Part shown: piece after piece, positions 1 through 9,012 of the stretch
How positions within the stretch are numbered: the stretch's first letter is position 1
Layout of the letters: every line of letters starts with the position of its first letter
NCBI GenBank assembly: GCA_964406375.1
Contig: CAYORM010000057.1
Span: 1-17,892 of the forward strand
Length of the DNA: 17,892 nucleotides
Source: CAYORM01 sp964406375
Lineage (GTDB): Bacteria > Pseudomonadota > Alphaproteobacteria > DSM-16000 > Inquilinaceae
Reading direction: 5' to 3'
Notes under the pieces: generated by a model
Seen by the model: only the letters and a program-made list of their open reading frames with translations
What the model was told of the DNA's origin: nothing
The model's database searches: none
Program-made: the position numbers and the translations under genes

Positions 1-151
1 AGGCGTCGCCCTCGGCGTCGAATTCGTGGTCGCTGTGCAGCCAGTTGGCACCGACGCCCGCCGAGACGTAAAGGCCGGTCGCCTGCTGGGCAAAGGCGGG
101 TGCAGTGAGCGCGACCAAGCCGACGCCGGCAAGGAACAGGGTCTTCTTCAT
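1..151 (-). CDS. Outer-membrane beta-barrel protein, N-terminal part (runs off the window)
   Basis: Only the first 50 codons are present; the gene continues past base 1. ATG at 151 is preceded by a GGGGGTG ribosome site. The visible protein has a classic signal peptide: MKK, a hydrophobic stretch, then APAFA with cleavage expected before QQ at residue 22. The mature start, QQATGLYVSAGVGANWL, is the first strand of an OmpA-type beta-barrel. The same start (QQGTGLYVSAGIGANWL) occurs in the full-length OmpA-like protein at 16761-17825, so the two are paralogs. Whether this copy also carries a C-terminal peptidoglycan-binding domain cannot be seen. It is transcribed divergently from hutU and is probably unrelated to histidine use. 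Outer-membrane location is inferred from the signal peptide and the paralog. Confidence 0.85.
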   Translation of the reverse strand, partial: MKKTLFLAGVGLVALTAPAFAQQATGLYVSAGVGANWLHSDHEFDAEGDA

Positions 152-345
152 GGCACACCCCCAGAGTTCTCAAGATGCGTGGAGCCTAGTTCCGAATGAA
201 GGCGGCAGGCCACCGCCAAATGCCGTAAATGTGGCGAATTTGGCCCGGTCGTTGCAACTCGGCAACAGATCACCGGCCTTTTTCAAAGGTTTGCTCTGCA
301 TCTGCATCGCCGCATCCGCGGCTTTCCCGTAACACGCGCCATCCG

Positions 346-363
346 CCGCATCAGAGGATGCGG
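346..363. repeat. 7-bp inverted repeat upstream of hutU
   Basis: The arms CCGCATC and GATGCGG flank a four-base AGAG loop. The 10-base palindrome GCGGGCCCGC (360-369) partly overlaps the right arm. It lies about 45 bases before the hutU operator. It could be a regulator site or a short RNA hairpin; there is no U-tract and no gene ending nearby for it to terminate. Function unknown. Confidence 0.4.
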
Positions 364-407
364 GCCCGCGACTCGCCAGCCATTGCGCCGAGGCCGGCCG
401 CATGGAA

Positions 408-419
408 TTGTATATACAA
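408..419 (+). promoter_or_regulatory. HutC-type operator in front of hutU
   Basis: The 12-base perfect palindrome TTGTATATACAA contains the core TGTA-N2-TACA, the half-site arrangement described for the histidine-utilisation repressor HutC in Pseudomonas and relatives. It ends 14 bases before the hutU ATG, immediately upstream of the ribosome site. Its TATATA/TATACA core also resembles a -10 element, so a bound repressor would block RNA polymerase directly. Urocanate is the usual inducer that releases HutC. No hutC gene is in this window, so the repressor would act from elsewhere. Palindrome and position are seen directly; the protein that binds is inferred. Confidence 0.7.
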
Positions 420-433
420 GTCGGGAGGTGAGC

Positions 434-2149
434 ATGGCTGGGGAAACGGACAGCGTCGCGGCGCAAGCAGGCAGGCGACGCAATGCATCCGGCATTCGGG
501 CACCGCGCGGCCCGGAGCGAAGCTGCCGGACTTGGCAGGCCGAGGCGGCGCTGCGCATGCTGATGAACAATCTCGATCCGGAGGTGGCCGAGAATCCCGA
601 CGAGCTCGTCGTCTATGGCGGGATCGGCCGCGCCGCACGCGACTGGGCCGCCTTCGACGCGATCGTCGCGACCCTCAAGACGCTCGGCGACGACGAGACG
701 CTGCTCGTCCAGTCAGGCAAGCCGGTCGGGGTCTTCCGCACCCATGCCGACGCGCCGCGCGTGCTGATCGCCAATTCGAATCTCGTGCCCGCCTGGGCGA
801 ACTGGGATCATTTCCGCGCCCTCGACGCCCGCGGACTGATGATGTACGGGCAGATGACCGCCGGCTCCTGGATCTATATCGGAACCCAGGGGATCGTGCA
901 GGGCACCTATGAGACCTTCTGCGAGGTCGGGCGCCGGCACTATGACGGCGACCTGTCCGGACGCTGGATTCTGACCGGCGGGCTCGGCGGCATGGGTGGG
1001 GCACAGCCGCTCGCCGCGACCATGGCCGGAGCCTCGCTGATCGGCGTCGAATGCGACGCCACCCGGATCGAACGGCGGATCGCGACGCGCTATCTCGACC
1101 GGATGGCCGCCTCGCTCGACGAGGCGATGGCGATCATCCGGGCGGCGCGCGAGACGCGGCAGCCGGTCTCGGTCGGCCTGCTCGGCAATGCGGCCGAGAT
1201 CTTCCCTGAGATCGCCCGGCGCGCCGCCGCGGATCCCGCCTGGCGCCCCGACGTCGTGACCGACCAGACGAGCGCGCACGACCCGCTCAACGGCTATCTG
1301 CCCGCCGGCTGGAGCCGCGATCACGCCGAGACGATGCGGCGCACCGATCCCGACGCCGTCGTCGCGGCCGCCAAGCGCAGCATGGCGGTGCAGGTCGAGG
1401 CGATGCTCGCCTTCCACCGGATGGGCGTCCCGGTGCTCGACTACGGCAACAACATCCGCCAGATGGCGCATGATGCGGGGGTCGCCGACGCCTTCGCCTT
1501 CCCCGGCTTCGTGCTGGCCTATATCCGGCCGCTGTTCTGCCGCGGCATCGGCCCGTTCCGCTGGGCGGCGCTGTCCGGCGATCCCGCGGACATCCACCGG
1601 ACCGATGCCCGGGTGAAGGCGCTGATCCCGGATGATCCGCATCTTCACAACTGGCTCGACATGGCGCAGGAGCGGATCGCCTTCCAGGGTCTGCCGGCGC
1701 GGATCTGCTGGGTCGGGCTCGGCCAGCGGGCACGGCTCGGCCTCGCCTTCAATGAAATGGTCGCATCGGGCGAGCTCGCCGCACCGATCGTCATCGGCCG
1801 CGATCATCTCGACAGCGGTTCGGTCGCCAGCCCTAACCGCGAGACCGAGGCGATGCTGGACGGTTCAGACGCCGTTTCGGACTGGCCGCTGCTCAACGCG
1901 CTGCTCAACACCGCCTCGGGTGCGACCTGGGTCAGCCTGCATCACGGCGGTGGCGTCGGCATGGGCTACAGCCAGCATGCCGGCATGGTGATCGTCGCCG
2001 ACGGCACGCCCGAGGCGGCACGCCGGATCGAACGCGTGCTGACCAACGACCCGGCGACCGGGGTGATGCGGCACGCGGATGCCGGCTACGAGATCGCCCG
2101 CGCCTGTGCCCGCGAGCACGGGCTGCACCTGCCGATGATCGACGCGTGA
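434..2149 (+). CDS. hutU: Urocanate hydratase
   Basis: Urocanate hydratase (urocanase) converts urocanate to 4-imidazolone-5-propionate in the cytoplasm, using tightly bound NAD+ as an electrophile; this is the second step of histidine degradation. The 571-residue protein matches the family along its whole length: IRAPRG at 21, LRMLMNNLDPEVAENPDELVVYGG at 40-63, the glycine-rich TGGLGGMGGAQPLAA at 181-195, YIRPLFCRGIGPFRW at 363-377, and ICWVGLG with Cys425, which aligns with the catalytic Cys410 I recall for the Pseudomonas enzyme. An in-frame ATG exists at 383, but ATG 434 is preferred: it follows GGGAGGTG at a good distance and gives nearly the usual length (about 557). The N-terminus is still some 14 residues longer than usual. 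hutH follows 7-10 bases after the stop, so the two form an operon behind the HutC-type palindrome. Confidence 0.97.
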   Translation: MAGETDSVAAQAGRRRNASGIRAPRGPERSCRTWQAEAALRMLMNNLDPEVAENPDELVVYGGIGRAARDWAAFDAIVATLKTLGDDETLLVQSGKPVGVFRTHADAPRVLIANSNLVPAWANWDHFRALDARGLMMYGQMTAGSWIYIGTQGIVQGTYETFCEVGRRHYDGDLSGRWILTGGLGGMGGAQPLAATMAGASLIGVECDATRIERRIATRYLDRMAASLDEAMAIIRAARETRQPVSVGLLGNAAEIFPEIARRAAADPAWRPDVVTDQTSAHDPLNGYLPAGWSRDHAETMRRTDPDAVVAAAKRSMAVQVEAMLAFHRMGVPVLDYGNNIRQMAHDAGVADAFAFPGFVLAYIRPLFCRGIGPFRWAALSGDPADIHRTDARVKALIPDDPHLHNWLDMAQERIAFQGLPARICWVGLGQRARLGLAFNEMVASGELAAPIVIGRDHLDSGSVASPNRETEAMLDGSDAVSDWPLLNALLNTASGATWVSLHHGGGVGMGYSQHAGMVIVADGTPEAARRIERVLTNDPATGVMRHADAGYEIARACAREHGLHLPMIDA

Positions 2150-2159
2150 CGCCGGCGTG

Positions 2160-3704
2160 ATGACCGAGCTCCTCGTACCCGGCGCCCTGACCCTGCCGCT
2201 CCTGCGCCGCGTGGCGCGCGAGGCGCCGCCTCTCCATCTCGACCCTGCGAGCCGGCCGGTGATCGAGGCCGGCCGCGCCGTCGTCGAGATCGCCCTGGTC
2301 GGCGGCCGCACCGTCTATGGCGTGAATACCGGCTTCGGCCTGCTCGCCCGCACCCGAATCGCACCCGACCAGCTCGGCGAGCTGCAGCGCCGGCTCGTGC
2401 TGTCCCATGCGGTGGGCGTCGGGCCCGCGCTGCCCGATGAGGTGATGCGCCTCGTCCTGGTGCTGAAGGCAGCGAGCCTGGCGCGCGGCCATTCGGCGGT
2501 GCGGGTCGAAGTGGTGGAGGCGCTGCTCGCCCTCTATCGCGCCGGCGCGCTGCCGGTCGTGCCGGCGAAGGGGTCGGTCGGTGCGAGCGGTGATCTCGCG
2601 CCGCTCGCCCATCTGGCGCGGGCGCTGCTGGGCGAAGGCGAGATCCGTCTCAACGGGCGCATCCTTCCTGCCGCCGAGGCGCTGGCCGCCGCCGGTGTGG
2701 CACCGCTGGCGCTCGAGCCGAAGGAAGGGCTCGCTCTGCTCAACGGCACGCAGGTCTCGACGGCGCTGGCGCTCGCGGGCCTGTTCGCCATCGAGGATCT
2801 ATTCCATGCCGCGCTCATTACCGGTGCGCTCTCCGTCGATGCGGCGCGGGGCAGCGACACCCCCTTCGACCCGCGCATCCACGCCATTCGCGGACAGCCG
2901 GGGCAGATCGACACGGCGAGCGCCTATCGCGGACTGCTCGCCGGCAGTGGCATCCGGGCCTCGCATCTCGAGAATGACGAGCGGGTCCAGGACCCCTACT
3001 CGCTGCGCTGCCAGCCGCAGGTGATGGGGGCGGTGCTCGACCAGATCCGCCACGCCGCCGCCATCCTGCTGCGCGAGGCGAATGCCGTCACCGACAACCC
3101 CCTGGTCTTCCCCGAGGACGGACCGGGCGCGGTCCTGTCCGGCGGCAATTTCCATGCCGAACCGGTCGGCTTCGCCGCCGACGGCCTGGCCCTCGCGGCG
3201 GCCGAGATCGGTGCGCTCGCCGAGCGCCGCATCGCGCTGCTGATCGATGCAACGCTGAGCGGCCTGCCGCCCTTCCTGGTGCGCGACGGCGGGCTCAATT
3301 CCGGTTTCATGATCGCCCATGTGACCGCCGCGGCGCTGGCGAGCGAGAATAAGAGCCTCGCCCATCCCGCGGTCGTCGACAGCCTCCCGACATCGGCGAA
3401 TCAGGAGGACCATGTCAGCATGGCGACCTTCGCGGCGCGGCGTCTCGCCGACATGGCCGAGAATGTCGCCGGCATCCTCGCCATCGAATGGCTGGCGGCG
3501 GTGCAGGGCATTGACTTCCACCGCCCGCTCAGGAGCTCGCCGCCGCTCGAGACCGTCTGCGCGCGGCTGAGGGCGCAGGTGCCACCCTGGGACGCCGACC
3601 GATACTTCGCCGCCGATATCGAGGCGGCGCGGACGCTGATGGCCCAAGGCGCCTTCGCCGACCTGCCCCATCGCGACCTCCTGCCCTCGCTGGCTGCGAG
3701 CTGA
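2160..3704 (+). CDS. hutH: Histidine ammonia-lyase (histidase)
   Basis: Histidase removes ammonia from L-histidine to give trans-urocanate, the first step of the hut pathway and the substrate of the upstream hutU product. The 514-residue protein carries the Ala-Ser-Gly triplet (residues 142-144, in GSVGASGDLAPLAH) that cyclises autocatalytically to the MIO prosthetic group. It also has the catalytic tyrosine in YGVNTGFG (53-60) and the active-site asparagine in LNGTQVS (about 195). Starting at ATG 2160, not the adjacent GTG 2157, reproduces the numbering I recall for the Pseudomonas putida enzyme (Tyr53, Ser143, Asn195), which supports this start. No strong ribosome site is visible, so translation probably depends on coupling to hutU. 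A long gap with weak hairpins follows, so the hut operon may end here. hutI, hutG/hutF and hutC are not in the window. Confidence 0.97.
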   Translation: MTELLVPGALTLPLLRRVAREAPPLHLDPASRPVIEAGRAVVEIALVGGRTVYGVNTGFGLLARTRIAPDQLGELQRRLVLSHAVGVGPALPDEVMRLVLVLKAASLARGHSAVRVEVVEALLALYRAGALPVVPAKGSVGASGDLAPLAHLARALLGEGEIRLNGRILPAAEALAAAGVAPLALEPKEGLALLNGTQVSTALALAGLFAIEDLFHAALITGALSVDAARGSDTPFDPRIHAIRGQPGQIDTASAYRGLLAGSGIRASHLENDERVQDPYSLRCQPQVMGAVLDQIRHAAAILLREANAVTDNPLVFPEDGPGAVLSGGNFHAEPVGFAADGLALAAAEIGALAERRIALLIDATLSGLPPFLVRDGGLNSGFMIAHVTAAALASENKSLAHPAVVDSLPTSANQEDHVSMATFAARRLADMAENVAGILAIEWLAAVQGIDFHRPLRSSPPLETVCARLRAQVPPWDADRYFAADIEAARTLMAQGAFADLPHRDLLPSLAAS

Positions 3705-3900
3705 CGCCGCCGCCCCCGCCGGACCTGAGTCGCCGCATACCGGCCCTCCGCCGGCCGATCGCGCATCCGTCGCGTGCGCGGTGCCCCGATCCGAACGGCA
3801 GCCGTGTTGGCTTTCCGGCGCTGTGGACAGGCCGCCCCGCCCGCGGCAGGGTCGGCGGGCAAGCGGCGGCCAAGCCGCCGACGGAGAAGGAGGGACGCCC
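3705..3900 (+). other. hutH-amidase intergenic region with weak hairpins
   Basis: This stretch separates hutH from the amidase. It contains CGGCC/GGCCG (about 3741-3757), CGCGCA/TGCGCG with a nine-base loop (3760-3780), and a tighter CGGCGGC-CAA-GCCGCCG hairpin (3864-3880) that ends about six bases before the amidase ribosome site. None has a U-tract. The first two could weakly terminate hut transcription; the last could affect amidase translation. I could not identify a promoter with confidence. Confidence 0.35.
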
Positions 3901-5343
3901 ATGCCGAGTGAGGATCTGATCGCCGCCTATGCCGCCCGCGACGGGCTCGGGGTCGCCGAATTGGTGTCGTCGGGGGAGGTGACCGCGTCGGAGATGGTCG
4001 AGGCCGCGATCGCGATCGTCGAGCGGCTGAACCCGAAGCTCAACGCCCTCGTCATTGAAACCTTCGACCTCGCCCGCGAGATGGCGCGGGGACCGCTGCC
4101 GCAGGGACCGTTCCGCGGCGTGCCCTATATGATGAAGGATCTCGCCTCGCTGTGGGCCGGGGTGCCGACGCAGAATGCCAGCCGTTTCCTCAAGGGCTTC
4201 ACGGCACCGATCGATTCGGAGGTGACGCGGCGGGTCAAGGAGGCCGGCTTCATCCTCATCGGCAAGACCAACGCCCCCGAGAATGGCTGGTCGATCACGA
4301 CCGAGCCGGTCCTTTATGGCCGGGCGCACAATCCCTGGCGGGAGGATGTGACGCCGGGGGGTTCCTCCGGCGGCTCCGCCGCCGCCGTCGCCGCGCGCAT
4401 GGTCCCGATCGCCGAGGCGAGCGACGGCGCAGGCTCCATCCGCGTGCCCGCCTCCTGCACCGGCCTGGTCGGGCTGAAGCCAACGCGCGGCCGGGTGACG
4501 CTGGCGCCGCTCTATGTCGATTTCTGGTTCGGCGGCGCCTATTTCCTGTGCGTCTCGCGCTCCGTCCGTGACACGGCGGCCTATCTCGATGCGGTGGCGG
4601 GCGCGGCCGTCGGCGATCCCTATCCCTGCCCGGTGCCCGAGGAGGGGTGGCTCGCCCCGCTGGCGGAGGCGCCGCGGCAGCTGCGCATCGGCGTGGCCGA
4701 GACGACACCGGACGGGCATGCGATCCATCCCGAGGTCCGGCGCGCCGTCACCGAGACCGCGGCGCTGCTGGAGAGCATGGGTCACACGGTCGAGCCCCAC
4801 GATCTCGCCGGTGTCGACATCCCGGAGACCTGGCGCACCTATACGCGGATGACCGCGGTGCAGTCCGCCTCGGCCTGGGAAGGCATCGCGGGACTGGTCG
4901 GCCGACCGCTGACGCCGGATGAGGTCGAACCGCTGACCTGGGCGATCATCGAGCGCGGCCGTTCGATCAGCGGCATCGACCATACCCGTGACATCGAGGC
5001 GCTGCGCATGGCCGGCCGCGCGATCGCGACCGATCTCGCTCCCTATGACGTCTGGCTGAGCCCGACGCTCACCCAGCCGCCACGGCCCTTCGGGCACTGG
5101 GACATGTCGATGACCGATCTCGACGCCTACAACGCCCTGTGGAACGACGCCTATTTCCTGTTCCCGATGAACGTCTCGGGCCTGCCGGCGATGTCGGTGC
5201 CGATGCATTGGACCCCCGACGGGCTGCCGGTCGGCGTCCAGCTCGTCGGTCGCCACGGCGCGGAGGGGCTGCTGCTGCGCCTTGCCCACCAGCTCGAGCA
5301 GGCGCGCCCCTGGGCGAACCGGAAGCCGCCGATCTCGGCATGA
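3901..5343 (+). CDS. Amidase-signature family hydrolase (cyclic-dimer-hydrolase type)
   Basis: A cytoplasmic hydrolase of the amidase signature family, which cleaves amide bonds with a Ser-cisSer-Lys triad. The triad is visible: Lys79 in PYMMKD, the cis-serine in GGSSGGS (Ser155/156), and the nucleophile Ser179 in DGAGSIRVPAS, followed by GLVGLKPTRGR. Total length is 480 residues. The C-terminal block (FPMNVSGLPAMSVPMHW ... GLPVGVQLVGRHGAEGLLLRLA) recalls 6-aminohexanoate-cyclic-dimer hydrolases and related amidases of unknown substrate. The reading frame is open from 3781, but ATG 3901 is preferred because AAGGAGGG sits six to seven bases upstream. It lies on the hut strand but 196 bases away, so a role in histidine use is possible but unsupported. 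A strong hairpin follows the stop codon. It is not GatA: no GatB or GatC is adjacent. True substrate unknown. Confidence 0.9.
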   Translation: MPSEDLIAAYAARDGLGVAELVSSGEVTASEMVEAAIAIVERLNPKLNALVIETFDLAREMARGPLPQGPFRGVPYMMKDLASLWAGVPTQNASRFLKGFTAPIDSEVTRRVKEAGFILIGKTNAPENGWSITTEPVLYGRAHNPWREDVTPGGSSGGSAAAVAARMVPIAEASDGAGSIRVPASCTGLVGLKPTRGRVTLAPLYVDFWFGGAYFLCVSRSVRDTAAYLDAVAGAAVGDPYPCPVPEEGWLAPLAEAPRQLRIGVAETTPDGHAIHPEVRRAVTETAALLESMGHTVEPHDLAGVDIPETWRTYTRMTAVQSASAWEGIAGLVGRPLTPDEVEPLTWAIIERGRSISGIDHTRDIEALRMAGRAIATDLAPYDVWLSPTLTQPPRPFGHWDMSMTDLDAYNALWNDAYFLFPMNVSGLPAMSVPMHWTPDGLPVGVQLVGRHGAEGLLLRLAHQLEQARPWANRKPPISA

Positions 5344-5364
5344 CGCCGGCCGTCCCCGCCGCCG

Positions 5365-6932
<1,568 letters not shown>

Positions 6933-6936
<4 letters not shown>

Positions 6937-7919
6937 TCTGCCGCCCCGGCCCCGAGCACCAGCGGCGAGTCGATCGGCACATCCTCCGGATAGGACGCGT
7001 CGAAGGCGAGGATGTTGTGCATCATCACGATCGCGTCGAAGGCCTGCCGATAGGGCGCTTGGTCGAGCAGTGCCAGGATCTCCCCCCCTTCCTTGTACTG
7101 CGCCTTCTCCGGCAGATCGTCGTAACCGACGACGCCGACCTGGCCGGTCATGCCGGCGTCGCGCACCGCCTTGGCGGCCGCCTCCGACCCGCCGGCGGTG
7201 ACATAGATCACCTCGAGATCGGCGTTCGAGGTCATCACATCGGTCGCCTGGCCATAGGCGGTGGCATCGTCATCACGGCATTCGAAGGGGCCGATGATCT
7301 CGATGCCGGGATAGTTCTCGCGGATGTAGTCGAGCGCACCGTTCATCCGCGCATCATGCTGGGCCGCGCCGAGATAGCCGGTGATGACGGCCATCTTGCC
7401 CTCGCCGCCCATGTGTTCGGCGATGAACGCGCCGGCCTTGGCACCGGCGTCATAGGCGAGCGTGCCGAGCCCGGCCACCCGGTCCGACCGTTCGGCCGAA
7501 TCGGCGATGAAGCTGATGACCGGTACGCCGGCGGCCACCGCCTCGTTCACCTTGGCGACCGTGCCGTCGAAGATCGGGATGGTGACGATCCCGTCATATT
7601 GCTGCGCCAGCGCCCCGTCGATGCCGGCGACCAGCACCTCCGCCGAGAGGGTCGTGCCGAGCTGGATGTAATCGACGGTGGTGTTCAGCGGCTCAAGATA
7701 GGCCTGTGCAGCCTCGATGCCGCCATCGACCGCCTGCCAGAACGAGCTGCCCTGATAGCTGAGCACCGCGATCCGCAGCGGCTCCGGCGCCGCGCCCATC
7801 GCCTCGACGGAGACGCCATGGGCGACCGCGTCCTCCGGCAGCGCCGTGTCCTGGGCCGCTGCTGGCATGGCGAGAAGTGCCAGCGCGGTGGCGCCGGTCA
7901 GAAGCGTGCGTATGGACAT
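6933..7919 (-). CDS. Periplasmic sugar-type substrate-binding protein
   Basis: The periplasmic ligand receptor of the importer, of the RbsB-like Peripla_BP_4 fold. The 328-residue precursor begins MSIRTLLTGATALALLAMPAAAQ, a signal peptide with cleavage expected near residue 22. The mature part shows family features: SYQGSSFWQAVDGGIEAA near the start, an AQQYDGIVTIP strand, AAGVPVISFIADSA (hinge and ligand pocket), a DAGAKAG helix start, and VGYDDLPEK toward the C-terminus. ATG 7919 has a strong GGAGGGAG site upstream. The gene lies second among the transporter genes, after the permease, with a 10-bp hairpin in the 61-base gap between them, which could set separate expression of this normally most abundant component. 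The ligand cannot be predicted from sequence alone; ribose-like sugars, polyols or derivatives are all possible. Confidence 0.93.
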
Positions 7920-7957
7920 CTGTCACTCCCTCCTGCTTGTTCTGCTGTCCTGTCGCG

Positions 7958-7983
7958 TGACGGCGGGAAACGGCCCGCCGTCA
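7958..7983 (-). repeat. Intercistronic hairpin between permease and binding-protein genes
   Basis: TGACGGCGGG and CCCGCCGTCA form a perfect 10-bp stem with a six-base loop. On the coding strand the permease stop TGA is the first three bases of the stem, and the binding-protein ribosome site begins about 25 bases further on. Without a U-tract and in mid-operon, it is more likely an RNA-stabilising or attenuating element than a full stop. It may protect the permease message end or uncouple levels of the two genes. Confidence 0.65.
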
Positions 7984-8994
7984 ATCCTCGTCGGTTCTCT
8001 TGCGCAGGCTGTCGGCACCGACGGCGATGATGACGACGACGCCGATCGTGATCGTCTGCCAATAGCCGGAGACATTCAGTAGGACGAAGGCGTTGCGCAG
8101 CACGCCCATCAGCGCGGCGCCGATCAGCACCCCGGGGATCGAGCCGCGGCCGCCGGCGAGTGCCGTGCCGCCGAGGATGACGGCGGCGATAACATCGAGC
8201 TCATAGCCGAGCCCGAGATTGGGGTTGGCGTTCGAGAGCATGCCGGCGAGCAGCAGGCCCCCGAGCCCCGCGAGGCCGCCGCAGATCATGTAGACCATCA
8301 CGCGGGTGGCCTCGACATCGACGCCGGCGAGACGGGCCGCGCGCGCATTGTCGCCGACCGCATAGATGTTGCGGCCCCAGCGCGTCCGGGTGGTGAAGCC
8401 CCAGGCGAGCAGCCCCAGCAGCACCAGCAGGATGAACTGGACCGGCACCTCCCAGATCCGCCCCCCACCAAGCCACGCCGCCCAATTGTCGAAGCGCTGG
8501 GGGTTGCCGTTGGTGATCAGCAGCGCCGCCCCGCGGGCGATCGACAGCGTGCCCAGCGTGGTGATGAAGGGGTTGATGCGGATCCGCGTGACCAGGAGCC
8601 CGTTGAAGGCGCCGAAGGCGAGGCCGGCACCGATCGCCGAGGCGACGCCGACGGCCGGGCTGCCGGACGCCGTCGCGCCCATCGCCGCAGCGACCGCCGA
8701 AAAGCCGATGACCGAGCCGACCGACAGGTCGATGCCGCCGGCGATGATGACCAACGCCTGACCCAGCGCGACGATGCCGACGACCGATATCTGCCGTCCG
8801 ACATTGAACAGGTTGCGCTGGGTCAGGAAGAACTCGCTCGCCACGCTCAGCAGCACGATCACGGCAAGCAGCATCAGGAAGACCGAGGCCTCCCGCCGGT
8901 CGAGGATCCAGGCGAGCGGCGCGGCCGGCGACCGCCGTGCGGCGGCGGCCGCGATCGTACCCGTCGGCTCGCGGCCGCCGATCTCAGACGTCAT
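7981..8994 (-). CDS. Sugar-type ABC transporter permease
   Basis: An RbsC-like inner-membrane permease of 337 residues that forms the channel of the importer. A polar N-terminus of about 35 residues is followed by eight to ten hydrophobic helices. Family hallmarks are LGQALVIIAGGIDLSVGSV in the first third, NPFITTLGTLSIARG, a cytoplasmic GRNIYAVGDNARAARLAGV loop (the coupling segment that contacts the ATPase), and VIAAVILGGTALAGGRGS. Only one permease gene is present, so the channel is presumably a homodimer. ATG 8994 follows a GGGG-rich weak ribosome site 18 bases after the dioxygenase stop. The permease preceding the binding protein is unusual, since the binding protein commonly comes first or last. 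The stop codon forms the base of a strong hairpin. Confidence 0.94.
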   Translation of the reverse strand: MTSEIGGREPTGTIAAAAARRSPAAPLAWILDRREASVFLMLLAVIVLLSVASEFFLTQRNLFNVGRQISVVGIVALGQALVIIAGGIDLSVGSVIGFSAVAAAMGATASGSPAVGVASAIGAGLAFGAFNGLLVTRIRINPFITTLGTLSIARGAALLITNGNPQRFDNWAAWLGGGRIWEVPVQFILLVLLGLLAWGFTTRTRWGRNIYAVGDNARAARLAGVDVEATRVMVYMICGGLAGLGGLLLAGMLSNANPNLGLGYELDVIAAVILGGTALAGGRGSIPGVLIGAALMGVLRNAFVLLNVSGYWQTITIGVVVIIAVGADSLRKRTDED

Positions 8995-9012
8995 CCCCCC
9001 GGGTCCTGCGCG

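Larger units (their letters stand above)
152..433. other. Divergent intergenic region between outer-membrane gene and hutU
   Basis: This 282-base region must hold the promoters of the two divergent genes. It has the lowest GC stretch in the window (about 216-300) and several small inverted repeats: GGCGG/CCGCC at 201-217; CCAAAT-GCC with GGC-GA-ATTTGG at 216-243; the palindrome GTTGCAAC at 251-258; CCTTT/AAAGG at 277-289; and CCGCATC/GATGCGG with an AGAG loop at 346-363. A HutC-like operator lies at 408-419. I see no convincing sigma-70 pair and no sigma-54 TGGCAC-N5-TTGC element, although hut promoters in enteric bacteria and pseudomonads can be sigma-54 dependent. No gene is apparent here. 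Confidence 0.6.

Noticed and set aside
149..168. Sigma-54-like TGGCAC just outside the truncated outer-membrane gene
   Set aside because: The required GC/TTGC element at the proper distance is missing, and the motif overlaps the start codon of the minus-strand gene.
2147..2162. ACGCCGGCGT palindrome between hutU and hutH as a regulatory site
   Set aside because: It is a ten-base GC palindrome in an eleven-base junction, has no room for a loop and is expected by chance here.
3529..5289. Very long open frame (586 codons) on the minus strand opposite the amidase
   Set aside because: The translation is Arg/Gly/Asp/His-rich with no domain pattern, and lies antisense to an amidase with an intact catalytic triad. 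Long antisense frames are expected at this GC content.
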